Positions 1-6,077 of a stretch of 20,207 nucleotides of DNA are shown here, one piece after another. The DNA lies in the NCBI GenBank assembly GCA_002440975.1, contig DJWN01000140.1:36894-57100 (forward strand), given 5' to 3'. The notes under the pieces are model-generated. The model did no database searches, was not told the DNA's origin, and saw nothing but the letters and a program-made list of their open reading frames with translations. Position numbers and translations under genes: made by a program. The DNA comes from Bacteroidales bacterium UBA6229 (GTDB lineage Bacteria > Bacteroidota > Bacteroidia > Bacteroidales > F082). Within the stretch, counting starts at the first letter, position 1, and each line of letters begins with the position of its first letter.

Positions 1-293
1 TGAGCAGCACCAGTTACCATGTTTTTAACGTAGTCAGCGTGACCAGGACAGTCAACGTGAGCATAGTGACGTTTTTCTGTTTGGTATTCTACGTGAGCTG
101 TATTGATCGTGATACCCCTTTCTTTTTCTTCAGGAGCAGCATCAATGGAGTCAAAAGATTTATATTCAGATAAACCTTTATCAGCCAAACAGAGCGTAAT
201 AGCAGCTGTGAGTGTAGTTTTACCGTGGTCAACGTGACCAATTGTTCCAATGTTAACGTGTGGCTTGGACCTTTCAAATTTTTCTTTAGCCAT
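1..293 (-). CDS. tuf: Elongation factor Tu, N-terminal part (cut by window edge)
   Basis: EF-Tu is the GTPase that delivers aminoacyl-tRNA to the ribosomal A site. The first 97 codons are present and the gene runs off the left edge, so no stop is seen. The translation begins MAKEKFERSKPHVNIGTIGH and contains the G1 loop GHVDHGKT (about residues 19-26), the switch I segment RGITIN and the G3 motif DCPGHADYVKNM, all intact and in the expected places. The ATG is at 293-291. The upstream sequence has no Shine-Dalgarno, as is usual in Bacteroidota. It lies 44 bp downstream of tRNA-Thr(GGT) and is probably co-transcribed with the four tRNAs. Identification is secure. Confidence 0.98.
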   Translation of the reverse strand, partial: MAKEKFERSKPHVNIGTIGHVDHGKTTLTAAITLCLADKGLSEYKSFDSIDAAPEEKERGITINTAHVEYQTEKRHYAHVDCPGHADYVKNMVTGAA

Positions 294-337
294 ATCTACT
301 TTGTTTTATTTAAGGTGTTTTGAATGAAATTTACTCG

Positions 338-409
338 AGCCAATGATGAGATTTGAACTCATGACCCCTTCCTTACCAAGGAAGTGCTCTACCCCTGAGC
401 TACATCGGC
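338..409 (-). tRNA. tRNA-Thr (anticodon GGT)
   Basis: A 72-nt cloverleaf folds fully. The 7-bp acceptor stem (GCCGATG/CATTGGC, one G-T wobble), D stem GCTC/GAGC, anticodon stem CTTCC/GGAAG with loop TTGGTAA, and T arm ATGAG-TTCAAAT-CTCAT are all present. The anticodon is GGT. CCA is not encoded. It is the last of four tRNAs before tuf. Confidence 0.97.
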
Positions 410-414
410 TATTG

Positions 415-487
415 AGCGGGAAACCGGGCTCGAACCGGCCACCTACAGCTTGGAAGGCTGTCGCTCTACCAAATGAGCTATTCCCGC
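415..487 (-). tRNA. tRNA-Gly (anticodon TCC)
   Basis: A 73-nt cloverleaf has acceptor stem GCGGGAA/TTCCCGC and anticodon loop CTTCCAA, giving anticodon TCC. The T arm is CCGGT/GCCGG-type with TTCGAGC loop. CCA is not encoded. Only 5 nt separate it from the downstream tRNA-Thr(GGT), so both must be cut from one precursor. Confidence 0.97.
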
Positions 488-496
488 TTAAAGCAG

Positions 497-578
497 TGGG
501 GGAGGAAGGATTCGAACCTCCGAAGGCTGCGCCAACAGATTTACAGTCTGCCCCATTTGACCGCTCTGGTACTCCCCC
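497..578 (-). tRNA. tRNA-Tyr (anticodon GTA)
   Basis: An 82-nt class II tRNA with the long variable arm typical of bacterial tRNA-Tyr. The acceptor stem is GGGGGAG/CTCCCCC, the anticodon loop CTGTAAA gives GTA, and the T loop is TTCGAAT. The discriminator base is A. CCA is not encoded. Confidence 0.97.
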
Positions 579-603
579 TTGGATTTTTCATGAAACTTAC
601 AAG

Positions 604-677
604 AGCCGGTGGAGGGATTCGAACCCCCGACCAGCTGATTACAAATCAGCTGCTCTGGCCAACTGAGCTACACCGGC
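604..677 (-). tRNA. tRNA-Thr (anticodon TGT)
   Basis: A 74-nt cloverleaf has acceptor stem GCCGGTG/CACCGGC, anticodon stem CTGAT/ATCAG with loop TTTGTAA (anticodon TGT) and T loop TTCGAAT. It is the first gene of the tRNA4-tuf transcript and sits about 50 bp downstream of a good Bacteroidota promoter. Confidence 0.97.
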
Positions 678-729
678 TTGTGTAAAAAAGAACGATTTAT
701 TGCCCCTTTTCGGGTTTCAAAAAGGTCTG

Positions 730-761
730 CAAAAATAGACAGTTTAATTTTATCCACCAAG
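730..761 (-). promoter_or_regulatory. Promoter of the tRNA-Thr/Tyr/Gly/Thr-tuf operon
   Basis: On the minus strand, CTTG (761-758) is followed by 20 nt and then TATTTTTG (737-730), an exact match to the Bacteroidota -7 consensus TAnnTTTG with a one-mismatch -33 box. The same CTTG-N20-TATTTTTG arrangement precedes tRNA-Val at 4870-4901, which supports the call. Confidence 0.75.
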
Positions 762-846
762 AAAATTAGTGAAAAAGTAAAATAAAATTCTATTTGTAGG
801 TTTAATATACTTGGTAATCAGTATTATATGCGTAAGTAAAAATAAT

Positions 847-930
847 AATCGCTTATCCGATTTTAGGAAATTGATATGAATTATTCAATAAAAAAAAGTA
901 GTTATTTCCTTGGTATTCAGATAAGCGATT
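847..930. repeat. 11-bp inverted repeat in the hpf-tRNA gap
   Basis: AATCGCTTATC at 847-857 is the exact reverse complement of GATAAGCGATT at 920-930, with 62 nt between them. On the minus strand it lies just after the hpf stop and the second arm is followed by an AT-rich, T-containing stretch, so it may help end the hpf transcript. The loop is long for an intrinsic terminator, so a protein-binding role is also possible. Confidence 0.4.
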
Positions 931-951
931 TCTAATGTTTCAAGTTAGGTA

Positions 952-1248
952 TTATTTGCTGTATTTTCCTTTATGTTTCTCTAATTGCTTTTTTAATGCA
1001 TCAATGGCAGCATCGGCAGCTTCTTCAAATGATTTACTCTGTTTGCTGGCAAATAAATCATTGCCTTTGAGCAAAATCCTGATCTCAGTGATTTTGTTGT
1101 CCGGAACATCGGTGTTTTCGAGCTTTAAAGTCACTTCAGAGCCAATCACTTCGTTGTGTTTGTTCGAAAGCTTCTCAATCTTGTTTGTGATAAAGTTTTC
1201 GAGCTTTTGATCTGCTTTGAAATGTACGGCATTAATGTTTACTTTCAT
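952..1248 (-). CDS. hpf: Ribosome hibernation promoting factor, short form (HPF/YfiA family)
   Basis: This 98-residue protein matches the short HPF/YfiA (RaiA) family, which binds the decoding region of the 30S subunit in stationary phase and blocks translation. It starts MKVNINAVHFKADQKLENFI, has the family's alternating beta-strands and helices, a mid-segment VTLKLENTDVPDNKITEIRI, and a basic end rich in Lys. The C-terminal dimerisation domain of long HPF is absent. The start is fixed by a perfect Shine-Dalgarno, AAGGAGG, 6 nt before the ATG, very rare in this phylum. It begins 27 nt after the xer stop and probably shares its transcript. Confidence 0.93.
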   Translation of the reverse strand: MKVNINAVHFKADQKLENFITNKIEKLSNKHNEVIGSEVTLKLENTDVPDNKITEIRILLKGNDLFASKQSKSFEEAADAAIDALKKQLEKHKGKYSK

Positions 1249-1254
1249 GATATA

Positions 1255-1261
1255 CCTCCTT
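1255..1261 (-). promoter_or_regulatory. Perfect Shine-Dalgarno of hpf
   Basis: The minus strand reads AAGGAGG, then TATATC, then ATG. Seven bases complementary to the 16S rRNA tail with a 6-nt spacer is an optimal site. Other genes in the window lack such a site, so this one is likely to be functional or regulatory. Confidence 0.8.
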
Positions 1262-1275
1262 ATTATATTAGTTAG

Positions 1276-2151
1276 TTAACCCAACGGATGGGCTTGTTGG
1301 TGAATTTTCTTTAAATGAGCTATGGTGTTGTGTATATAAATCTGGGTGGCCTCAAGTGAGCTGTGTCCTAGTAATTCTTTTATGGCGATTAAATCTGCAC
1401 CATTGTTTAACAAATGAGTGGCAAATGTATGTCGTAAGGTGTGCGGACTGATTTTTAACTTTCCGGAGATGGATTCAACACGCGATTCAACGGCACGCTT
1501 GATAAGCTGGGGGTAACAAATGCCTGCTTTGTTACTAACAATAAAACTATCAAATGAGCTACTGCCAAAAAAGGTTTCACGCTGTTCACGGTAGTATTTC
1601 ATCAAATTGGAGAGTTTATTTGTAAACGGAATTAATCGCTCTTTATTTCTTTTTCCGCTCACTTTGATAAGCGAAGCTTCAAAATCAATTGATTGGTCTT
1701 TGAGCTGACAGATTTCGGCCCGCCGCATTCCGGTTTGATACAGGATTTCGAAGATTAGATAATCTCTTAAATCCGGGAAATATACCGGAATTTCTGTTTG
1801 AAGTGTTTCAAGTAGATTTTCGGGTATGAAATCGGGTATTTTTTTAGAGGTTTTAAGTGATTTTATTGTCGAGCTTGGGTTGCTGGAAATGAGTTGGCGT
1901 TGTTCCAGATAACGAAAATAAGCTCTGATTGATGTGATTTTGCGATTGACCGAACGAGGCGAAAGCTTGCTTTTGCTCAGATGAACTATATATGACCGGA
2001 TGACTGCTTTGCTTACTCCGTCAATGGATTCCTGTGGCGATAAGTCATTAAGGTAAGCTTCAAAATTCTTTAAGTCAGCAGCATACCATTTAATGGTTAG
2101 GGGTGCTGATCTCTTTTCAGTCTCCAGATAACGTAAAAAATCCTGAATCAT
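1276..2151 (-). CDS. Xer-type tyrosine recombinase (XerC/XerD family)
   Basis: This 291-residue protein is a tyrosine recombinase of XerC/XerD size, acting in chromosome dimer resolution or a related site-specific reaction. The N-terminal core-binding (SAM-like) domain covers about residues 1-95 and the catalytic domain about 105-285. Catalytic residues can be placed, numbered from the ATG at 2151: Arg143 in TGMRRAE, Lys167 in SGKRNKER, His237 and Arg240 in HTLRHTFATH, His263 in LGHSS and Tyr272 in QIYIH. A TTG two codons upstream gives a longer ORF, but the ATG is preferred. It sits between rpsU and hpf, a housekeeping position, so it is not likely to be a mobile-element integrase. Whether it corresponds to XerC or XerD cannot be decided from the sequence alone. 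Confidence 0.92.
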   Translation of the reverse strand: MIQDFLRYLETEKRSAPLTIKWYAADLKNFEAYLNDLSPQESIDGVSKAVIRSYIVHLSKSKLSPRSVNRKITSIRAYFRYLEQRQLISSNPSSTIKSLKTSKKIPDFIPENLLETLQTEIPVYFPDLRDYLIFEILYQTGMRRAEICQLKDQSIDFEASLIKVSGKRNKERLIPFTNKLSNLMKYYREQRETFFGSSSFDSFIVSNKAGICYPQLIKRAVESRVESISGKLKISPHTLRHTFATHLLNNGADLIAIKELLGHSSLEATQIYIHNTIAHLKKIHQQAHPLG

Positions 2152-2157
2152 AGTCAA

Positions 2158-2212
2158 AAAAAAACTTTGATGTAAATATAGTAAACATCTATATATACAT
2201 CAAAGTTTTTTT
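2158..2212. repeat. Long near-perfect hairpin between rpsU and xer (terminator and/or xer control)
   Basis: Arms 2158-2174 and 2196-2212 are perfect 17-bp complements (core CTTTGATGTA/TACATCAAAG flanked by A7/T7). After one A-A mismatch, six more base pairs (2176-2181 with 2189-2194) leave a 7-nt loop. An A tract before and a T tract after the stem make it a plausible bidirectional intrinsic terminator. On the minus strand the T tract ends about 5 nt before the xer ATG. The stem also contains TTTG-N20-TATATTTA, close to a Bacteroidota promoter, so it could hold the xer promoter. Confidence 0.65.
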
Positions 2213-2233
2213 GATTCTTGAAAAAAAAGCGAA

Positions 2234-2428
2234 CTAATTTTCTTCTTGCTGACGGAGCTGCTGAATATAAATAGCTTTGAGCTTCTTTTCACGATTTACC
2301 ACGGATGGCTTGGTGAATTTTTGCCGGTTACGCAATTCTTTTACTACGCCGGTTTTCTCAAATTTGCGCTTGTATTTTTTCAGCGCCCGGTCAATGCTTT
2401 CGCCTTCTTTTACAGGAATAATGATCAT
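2234..2428 (-). CDS. rpsU: 30S ribosomal protein bS21
   Basis: This 64-residue, very basic protein begins MIIIPVKEGESIDRALKKYK and continues with the RKFEKTGVVKELRNR segment that defines bS21. In Bacteroidota, bS21 together with bS18 and bS6 has been reported to hold the 3' tail of 16S rRNA and mask the anti-Shine-Dalgarno (established knowledge from Flavobacterium). The region before the ATG is purine-rich (AAAGAAAGAGAG) but has no GGAGG core. It has its own promoter at 2478-2507 and heads the rpsU-xer-hpf block, though a strong hairpin separates it from xer. Confidence 0.96.
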   Translation of the reverse strand: MIIIPVKEGESIDRALKKYKRKFEKTGVVKELRNRQKFTKPSVVNREKKLKAIYIQQLRQQEEN

Positions 2429-2477
2429 GTTAAATACACTCTCTTTCTTTAAGGTTAATTAATGATAATTCGGGGCG

Positions 2478-2507
2478 CAAAAATAGTTTTTTTCAGTTTA
2501 ATACAAA
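2478..2507 (-). promoter_or_regulatory. Promoter of rpsU
   Basis: On the minus strand TTTG (2507-2504) is followed by 18 nt and TATTTTTG (2485-2478). Both boxes match the Bacteroidota consensus exactly. The predicted leader to the rpsU ATG is about 45 nt. Confidence 0.75.
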
Positions 2508-2530
2508 AATTTATCTGAAATTTTTAATTT

Positions 2531-4747
2531 TCATTCATTTGGCTGAAGATTTTCGATCAGGAAATTTGTGATTTTATCAAAAACATGTTTTCGGGTATTC
2601 CCGCCATAGATTCCGTGGTTTTTGTTGGGATAGATCATCAGGTCGAACTGCTTATCGGCCTTCACCAGGGCTTCGATCAGCTCCATGGTATTTTGATAGT
2701 GTACGTTATCATCAGCACTTCCGTGGATGAGCAGATAATTTCCCTTAAGTTTTTCCACATGATTGATCGGAGAGTTTTCGTCATAACCTTTGGGGTTGTC
2801 CTGTGGCTTTTGCATATAACGCTCGGTGTAGATATTGTCATAATAACGCCAGCTGGTTACCGGAGCAACTGCCACAGCGGTATTAAAATAATCTGCTCCT
2901 CTGGTGATGGCCGAGCTTGCCATAAAACCACCATAGCTCCAGCCGTAAATTCCGATGCGTTCGCTATCAACATAGGGCAGGCTGCTCAGGTATTTGGCAG
3001 TAGAAATCATATCTTCCGTTTCGTATTTTCCTAATTCTTTGTAAGTCATCTTTTTAAATGTCTCGCCTCTTGCTCCTGTGCCTCTGTTATCCACAGAAAC
3101 CACCACAAAACCTTTTTGTGCCAGCAACTGATGCCAGAAATAATCGTTCCAGCCCCAGGCATTTCTCACGGTTTGGGCACCAGGGCCTCCATAAACAAAA
3201 AGCAAAACCGGATATTGCTTGTTGGGATCGAAATTGGCAGGCAGGATTTGCCATCCATTCAGGTGGGTTGCCTGACCATCGGGCAGCACAACATCCGGAT
3301 GATCGAAGCTGAAAAAGGTCTTCGGGCTGAGGTTATAGGTTGCCAGCCGGGTTTTTAACTCCTGGTTGTCTTCGAGCGTTCTGATGAGCTTTCCCTTGTT
3401 GTTTCGCAGGCTATAAACGGGTGGTTCGTTAGCCGTGCTAAAAGTATGTATAAAATAGCTGAAATCTTTGCTGAAGCTGGCATCACTGCTGCCTTCCGAA
3501 TCAATTATCAGTTGTGTTTTTCCTTTGAGGTTTACGGCTGCAATCTGACGATCCATTGGCGAACTGATAGCCTGCTGAAAATAGATTGTTTGATTTTTGG
3601 AATCGTAACCATAAACCGCAGTAATATCATGCGGTCCGGTTGTGAGTTGCCTCAGTAGTTTGCCATCCATACCATATAAATAAAGGTGGTTGAAGCCGTC
3701 TTTTTCGCTGCTGATCACAAATTGCTTGCCATCGGGAAAGAAATTCAGATTATTGTCAATTTCGACAAACCACTGATTTTCTTCTTCATAAAGCGTGCTG
3801 ATGCTTTCTGTTTGTGTATTGGCCAGCAGGATTTCAAGCTTGTTTTGTAAACGATTTAACCTATAAATTGCCAGTTTATCAGGTTCTGTCGTCCATTTGA
3901 TGCGTGGGAAATAAAGGTCTGTTTCGTTTCCGGTATCAATTTTTTGAAGTTTGCCTGTTTCGGTCGATACCGTATGAATCGTTACGAGGCTGTTATCTTC
4001 TCCTGCTTTTGGATATTTATAGGTGTACCATTCAGGATATAAACCGGTGAAAAGTTCCATCTGATACAACTTCACCCTGCTTTCGTCAAAGCGATAAAAG
4101 GCAATGGTTTTGCTGTCGGGCGACCAGAAAAAAGCCTTCGTAAAACTAAATTCTTCTTCATAAACCCAATCTGTTGTTCCATTAATTATTGCATTGAATT
4201 TGCCGTCAGTCGTTAGTTGTTTTTCTGACCCGTCTTCGAGCGAAACAACAAATAGGTTATTGTCGCGCACAAAAGCTATTTGCTTGCTGTCGGGCGAAAA
4301 CTCAGCCAGCTTTTGTTTGCCGTTGGCCGATAGTGGAAACAAGCGGCCACTTTCCAGTTCGTAGATAAAATAATTCGATTTTGATGAATGCCGGTAGATC
4401 GACTCTGTTTCGGCCGGGATTAAGATCATGTTTTCGTTGGGGCTCATTTCATAGTTTCCTAAACGGAGTGGGGTGTCGGCCCCTTCGGGAATAAGTTTTT
4501 TGGTATTGATTAGTGTTTTTACTTTTTCACCACTTTTATAGGCATAAACATTAAGCAAACTGTCTTCGAGAACCGCATAGGTGGCCCCATCGTTCATGGG
4601 ATTGAGGCCGCGAACCATTTTGGGATAGAATTTTCCTGACGACCAGATGTCGGTCATGGTGATAGTTTTGTCGCTATCCTGTGAAAAAGATAAGCTGAAA
4701 AAGCCGATGAACAAGGCTGTAAACAAAAGGGATTTAAAAGTATTCAT
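2531..4747 (-). CDS. Secreted S9 family dipeptidyl/tripeptidyl peptidase (DPP IV-like)
   Basis: This 738-residue enzyme would cleave dipeptides or tripeptides from peptide N-termini, usually after proline, in the periplasm or at the cell surface. Numbered from the ATG at 4747, residues 1-22 form a signal peptide ending SLSFS before Gln23. A beta-propeller covers about 30-480 and includes DWVYEEEF (193-200), the acidic motif that binds the substrate N-terminus in DPP IV. The alpha/beta-hydrolase domain holds Ser604 in GWSYGG, Asp679 in GSADDNVH and His711 in NKNHGIYG, with the DPP IV spacing. The ORF could begin 48 codons earlier, but that extension lacks a signal peptide and reaches the tRNA-Val promoter. 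The choice between DPP IV and prolyl tripeptidyl peptidase is open. Confidence 0.93.
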   Translation of the reverse strand: MNTFKSLLFTALFIGFFSLSFSQDSDKTITMTDIWSSGKFYPKMVRGLNPMNDGATYAVLEDSLLNVYAYKSGEKVKTLINTKKLIPEGADTPLRLGNYEMSPNENMILIPAETESIYRHSSKSNYFIYELESGRLFPLSANGKQKLAEFSPDSKQIAFVRDNNLFVVSLEDGSEKQLTTDGKFNAIINGTTDWVYEEEFSFTKAFFWSPDSKTIAFYRFDESRVKLYQMELFTGLYPEWYTYKYPKAGEDNSLVTIHTVSTETGKLQKIDTGNETDLYFPRIKWTTEPDKLAIYRLNRLQNKLEILLANTQTESISTLYEEENQWFVEIDNNLNFFPDGKQFVISSEKDGFNHLYLYGMDGKLLRQLTTGPHDITAVYGYDSKNQTIYFQQAISSPMDRQIAAVNLKGKTQLIIDSEGSSDASFSKDFSYFIHTFSTANEPPVYSLRNNKGKLIRTLEDNQELKTRLATYNLSPKTFFSFDHPDVVLPDGQATHLNGWQILPANFDPNKQYPVLLFVYGGPGAQTVRNAWGWNDYFWHQLLAQKGFVVVSVDNRGTGARGETFKKMTYKELGKYETEDMISTAKYLSSLPYVDSERIGIYGWSYGGFMASSAITRGADYFNTAVAVAPVTSWRYYDNIYTERYMQKPQDNPKGYDENSPINHVEKLKGNYLLIHGSADDNVHYQNTMELIEALVKADKQFDLMIYPNKNHGIYGGNTRKHVFDKITNFLIENLQPNE

Positions 4748-4869
4748 AAAACAAATTTTGGATTTTGAAACGCACAAATCTTTACCGGAAGCGAATTTAT
4801 AAAAGATTTGATTAAGCTGTATGCCTGAATCTGAATTTGAAGCCTTGAAACAGTTATCGGCAAAAAATG

Positions 4870-4901
4870 CTTGTTGCAGAATAGAAAACATTATATTTTT
4901 G
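4870..4901 (+). promoter_or_regulatory. Promoter of tRNA-Val
   Basis: CTTG (4870-4873), 20 nt, then TATTTTTG (4894-4901), an exact -7 box. The start of tRNA-Val is 10 nt after the box, leaving almost no leader. Confidence 0.75.
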
Positions 4902-4910
4902 CCAAAAATT

Positions 4911-4985
4911 GGGACGTTAGCTCAGTTGGTTTAGAGCGCTTGCTTGACAGGCAAGAGGTCACTGGTTCGATTCCAGTACGCCCCA
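4911..4985 (+). tRNA. tRNA-Val (anticodon GAC)
   Basis: A 75-nt cloverleaf: D stem GCTC/GAGC, anticodon stem CTTGC/GCAAG with loop TTGACAG (anticodon GAC), T arm ACTGG-TTCGATT-CCAGT, discriminator A. The acceptor stem GGGACGT/ACGCCCC has an A-C mismatch at the fourth pair (A4914, C4981). All other pairs are intact. CCA is not encoded. It is a single-gene transcript with its own promoter and a hairpin terminator after it. Confidence 0.95.
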
Positions 4986-4996
4986 CGCTGAAAAAG

Positions 4997-5031
4997 AAAG
5001 AGGTACTGTAAGTATATGGTAGCTCTTTTTT
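4997..5031 (+). terminator. Intrinsic terminator of tRNA-Val
   Basis: AAAGAG (4997-5002) pairs with CTCTTT (5023-5028). A G-G mismatch and three further pairs (TAC/GTA) extend the stem, and a T-run follows directly. It lies 12 nt after the tRNA. Confidence 0.65.
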
Positions 5032-5141
5032 GTTTTGATGCACAGCGGCAAACGGCATTTACCTGAATATTTGAGGTTGTGGTATAATTTTCCCATTTCA
5101 TTTTTATTGCTACAATTGGCGATAGGTTAGGATGTTTACTA

Positions 5142-5636
5142 CTATTCCATTTGAAATAATATATCTCCATGACCTCGCCATTCACAATTGTCTCGGGAAA
5201 TTTTATAGTACATCCGTAATGTATCATTATAGATGTTTAAGCGGTCAAATGCAAAATGTATTATGTTTGTATGTATAGAGTCATGTGCTCTGATAACATT
5301 AAACTCATTGTCTACCAAGCGGTATGAAAATCTAGTATTATCTAACAATTCTATACTCATATAACCAGTTGTAATAGGATTTGGATATGCTATTAAATCC
5401 CATTGTGGTGCTTCTTCAACGGGACATAACGGTTTTTGAATATCATTAAACAGTGAATGTTCAAGCGAAGTCCAGCTGTCTTCATATCTCCAGTCGGTTA
5501 CATCTTCTGAAATTAGACCACCATAAATGTCCCTTAAAGTAAATCCTTCAAATACAATTACTGGGTTTTCTTCAGTTGCTTTTTTACATGCAGAGAAAAG
5601 TAGAAATACAAAAAAGATTGGAATAAGGTATTTCAT
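5142..5636 (-). CDS. Orphan lipoprotein, 164 residues
   Basis: I do not recognise a family. The N-terminus is a lipoprotein signal peptide: MKYLIPIFFVFLLFSAC, with a lipobox-like FSAC and Cys17 followed by KKATEEN, so the protein is likely anchored in the outer or inner membrane. The mature part is rich in beta-type sequence and contains YPNPITTGYMSIEL (about residues 84-97), which resembles the opening of type IX sorting or Por-secretion C-terminal domains (YPNP..G), here followed by about 70 more residues. It stands alone on the minus strand between tRNA-Val and the AbgT transporter gene. No Shine-Dalgarno is visible. A real gene is likely because of the clean signal peptide. Confidence 0.75.
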   Translation of the reverse strand: MKYLIPIFFVFLLFSACKKATEENPVIVFEGFTLRDIYGGLISEDVTDWRYEDSWTSLEHSLFNDIQKPLCPVEEAPQWDLIAYPNPITTGYMSIELLDNTRFSYRLVDNEFNVIRAHDSIHTNIIHFAFDRLNIYNDTLRMYYKISRDNCEWRGHGDILFQME

Positions 5637-5867
5637 GGGTAATGTATTTTTTTGTAATAAGTAATAAAAATAACTAATTATCAGAAAATCAAATCACTGA
5701 GGAAAGGAAGCACAAGGTTTAGGTCAATTATCGCAGCTAAAATAAGAATTATTTTTTAATACACCAGAGTTTACGCTGTAGTTCTCTCACTCTTTGAGAT
5801 GGTTTACTCTACCTAAAAACAAAACCACTGAAAGAGTGATGCTTTTAAACTTCTAAATCCACCATAT
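5637..5867. other. Gene-free stretch upstream of the AbgT transporter
   Basis: This AT-rich part of the 440-bp gap has no convincing gene. It contains a weak A/T hairpin (arms 5739-5745 and 5749-5755) and the stronger inverted repeat described at 5787-5839. Confidence 0.6.
5787..5839. repeat. Two-part inverted repeat (hairpin) in the gap
   Basis: TCACTCTTT (5787-5795) pairs with AAAGAGTGA (5831-5839). Inside a small internal loop, GGTTT (5801-5805) pairs with AAACC (5822-5826). The hairpin is not followed by a clear T-run, so it is not an obvious terminator. Confidence 0.45.
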
Positions 5868-6023
5868 ATGACAGTTCAAATCAGTATTCCGGGCTCAAGC
5901 TCATTGGCAAGAGCTACGGACAATCCACTCATGCTGGCTTATGTTTGGGAGATATCACACAGCATTACCTTCGCTATTATACATCTCCCTCTTGGCTTTA
6001 ACATTTATTTGGAAACATTCTAA
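5868..6023 (+). CDS. Possible small ORF, 51 residues, unknown
   Basis: An uninterrupted ATG-to-TAA frame encodes a 51-residue peptide beginning MTVQISIPGSSSLARATDNP and ending in a hydrophobic stretch with aromatic residues (SITFAIIHLPLGFNIYLETF). No homology is recognised. There is no Shine-Dalgarno and no clear promoter. It may be chance, a remnant of a larger gene, or a short leader peptide upstream of the transporter. Confidence 0.25.
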   Translation: MTVQISIPGSSSLARATDNPLMLAYVWEISHSITFAIIHLPLGFNIYLETF

Positions 6024-6042
6024 ATAGAATTTTCTATGTTTG
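6008..6042 (+). promoter_or_regulatory. Probable promoter of the AbgT transporter
   Basis: TATGTTTG (6035-6042) is an exact TAnnTTTG box. A TTTG at 6008-6011 could be the -33 element, though the 23-nt spacing is longer than usual. The predicted leader to the ATG at 6078 is about 30 nt. Confidence 0.6.
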
Positions 6043-6077
6043 CGCCTTATTCCTAAAAAAACATAAAAATCTGATTG

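Noticed and set aside
343..685. Two plus-strand ORFs across the tRNA cluster
   Set aside because: They are translations of the antisense of four well-folded tRNA genes and have no promoter or family match.
1276..2151. Integrase of an integrative element next to tRNAs
   Set aside because: Size, motifs and the rpsU/hpf neighbours indicate a housekeeping Xer-type recombinase. No duplicated tRNA end or other element genes are present.
2158..2212. dif site for Xer recombination
   Set aside because: dif has about 11-bp arms around a 6-bp centre. This structure has 17-bp arms with A/T tracts, more like a terminator.
2585..3034. Plus-strand ORF of 149 codons
   Set aside because: Antisense to the catalytic domain of the S9 peptidase, whose Ser, Asp and His motifs are intact in the minus frame.
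4931..5227. Minus-strand ORF of 98 codons over tRNA-Val
   Set aside because: It runs through the antisense of the tRNA and its terminator and overlaps the end of the lipoprotein gene. No motif is recognised.
4911..5636. Genomic island inserted at tRNA-Val
   Set aside because: No direct repeat of the tRNA 3' end and no integrase nearby. The single orphan lipoprotein is not enough evidence.
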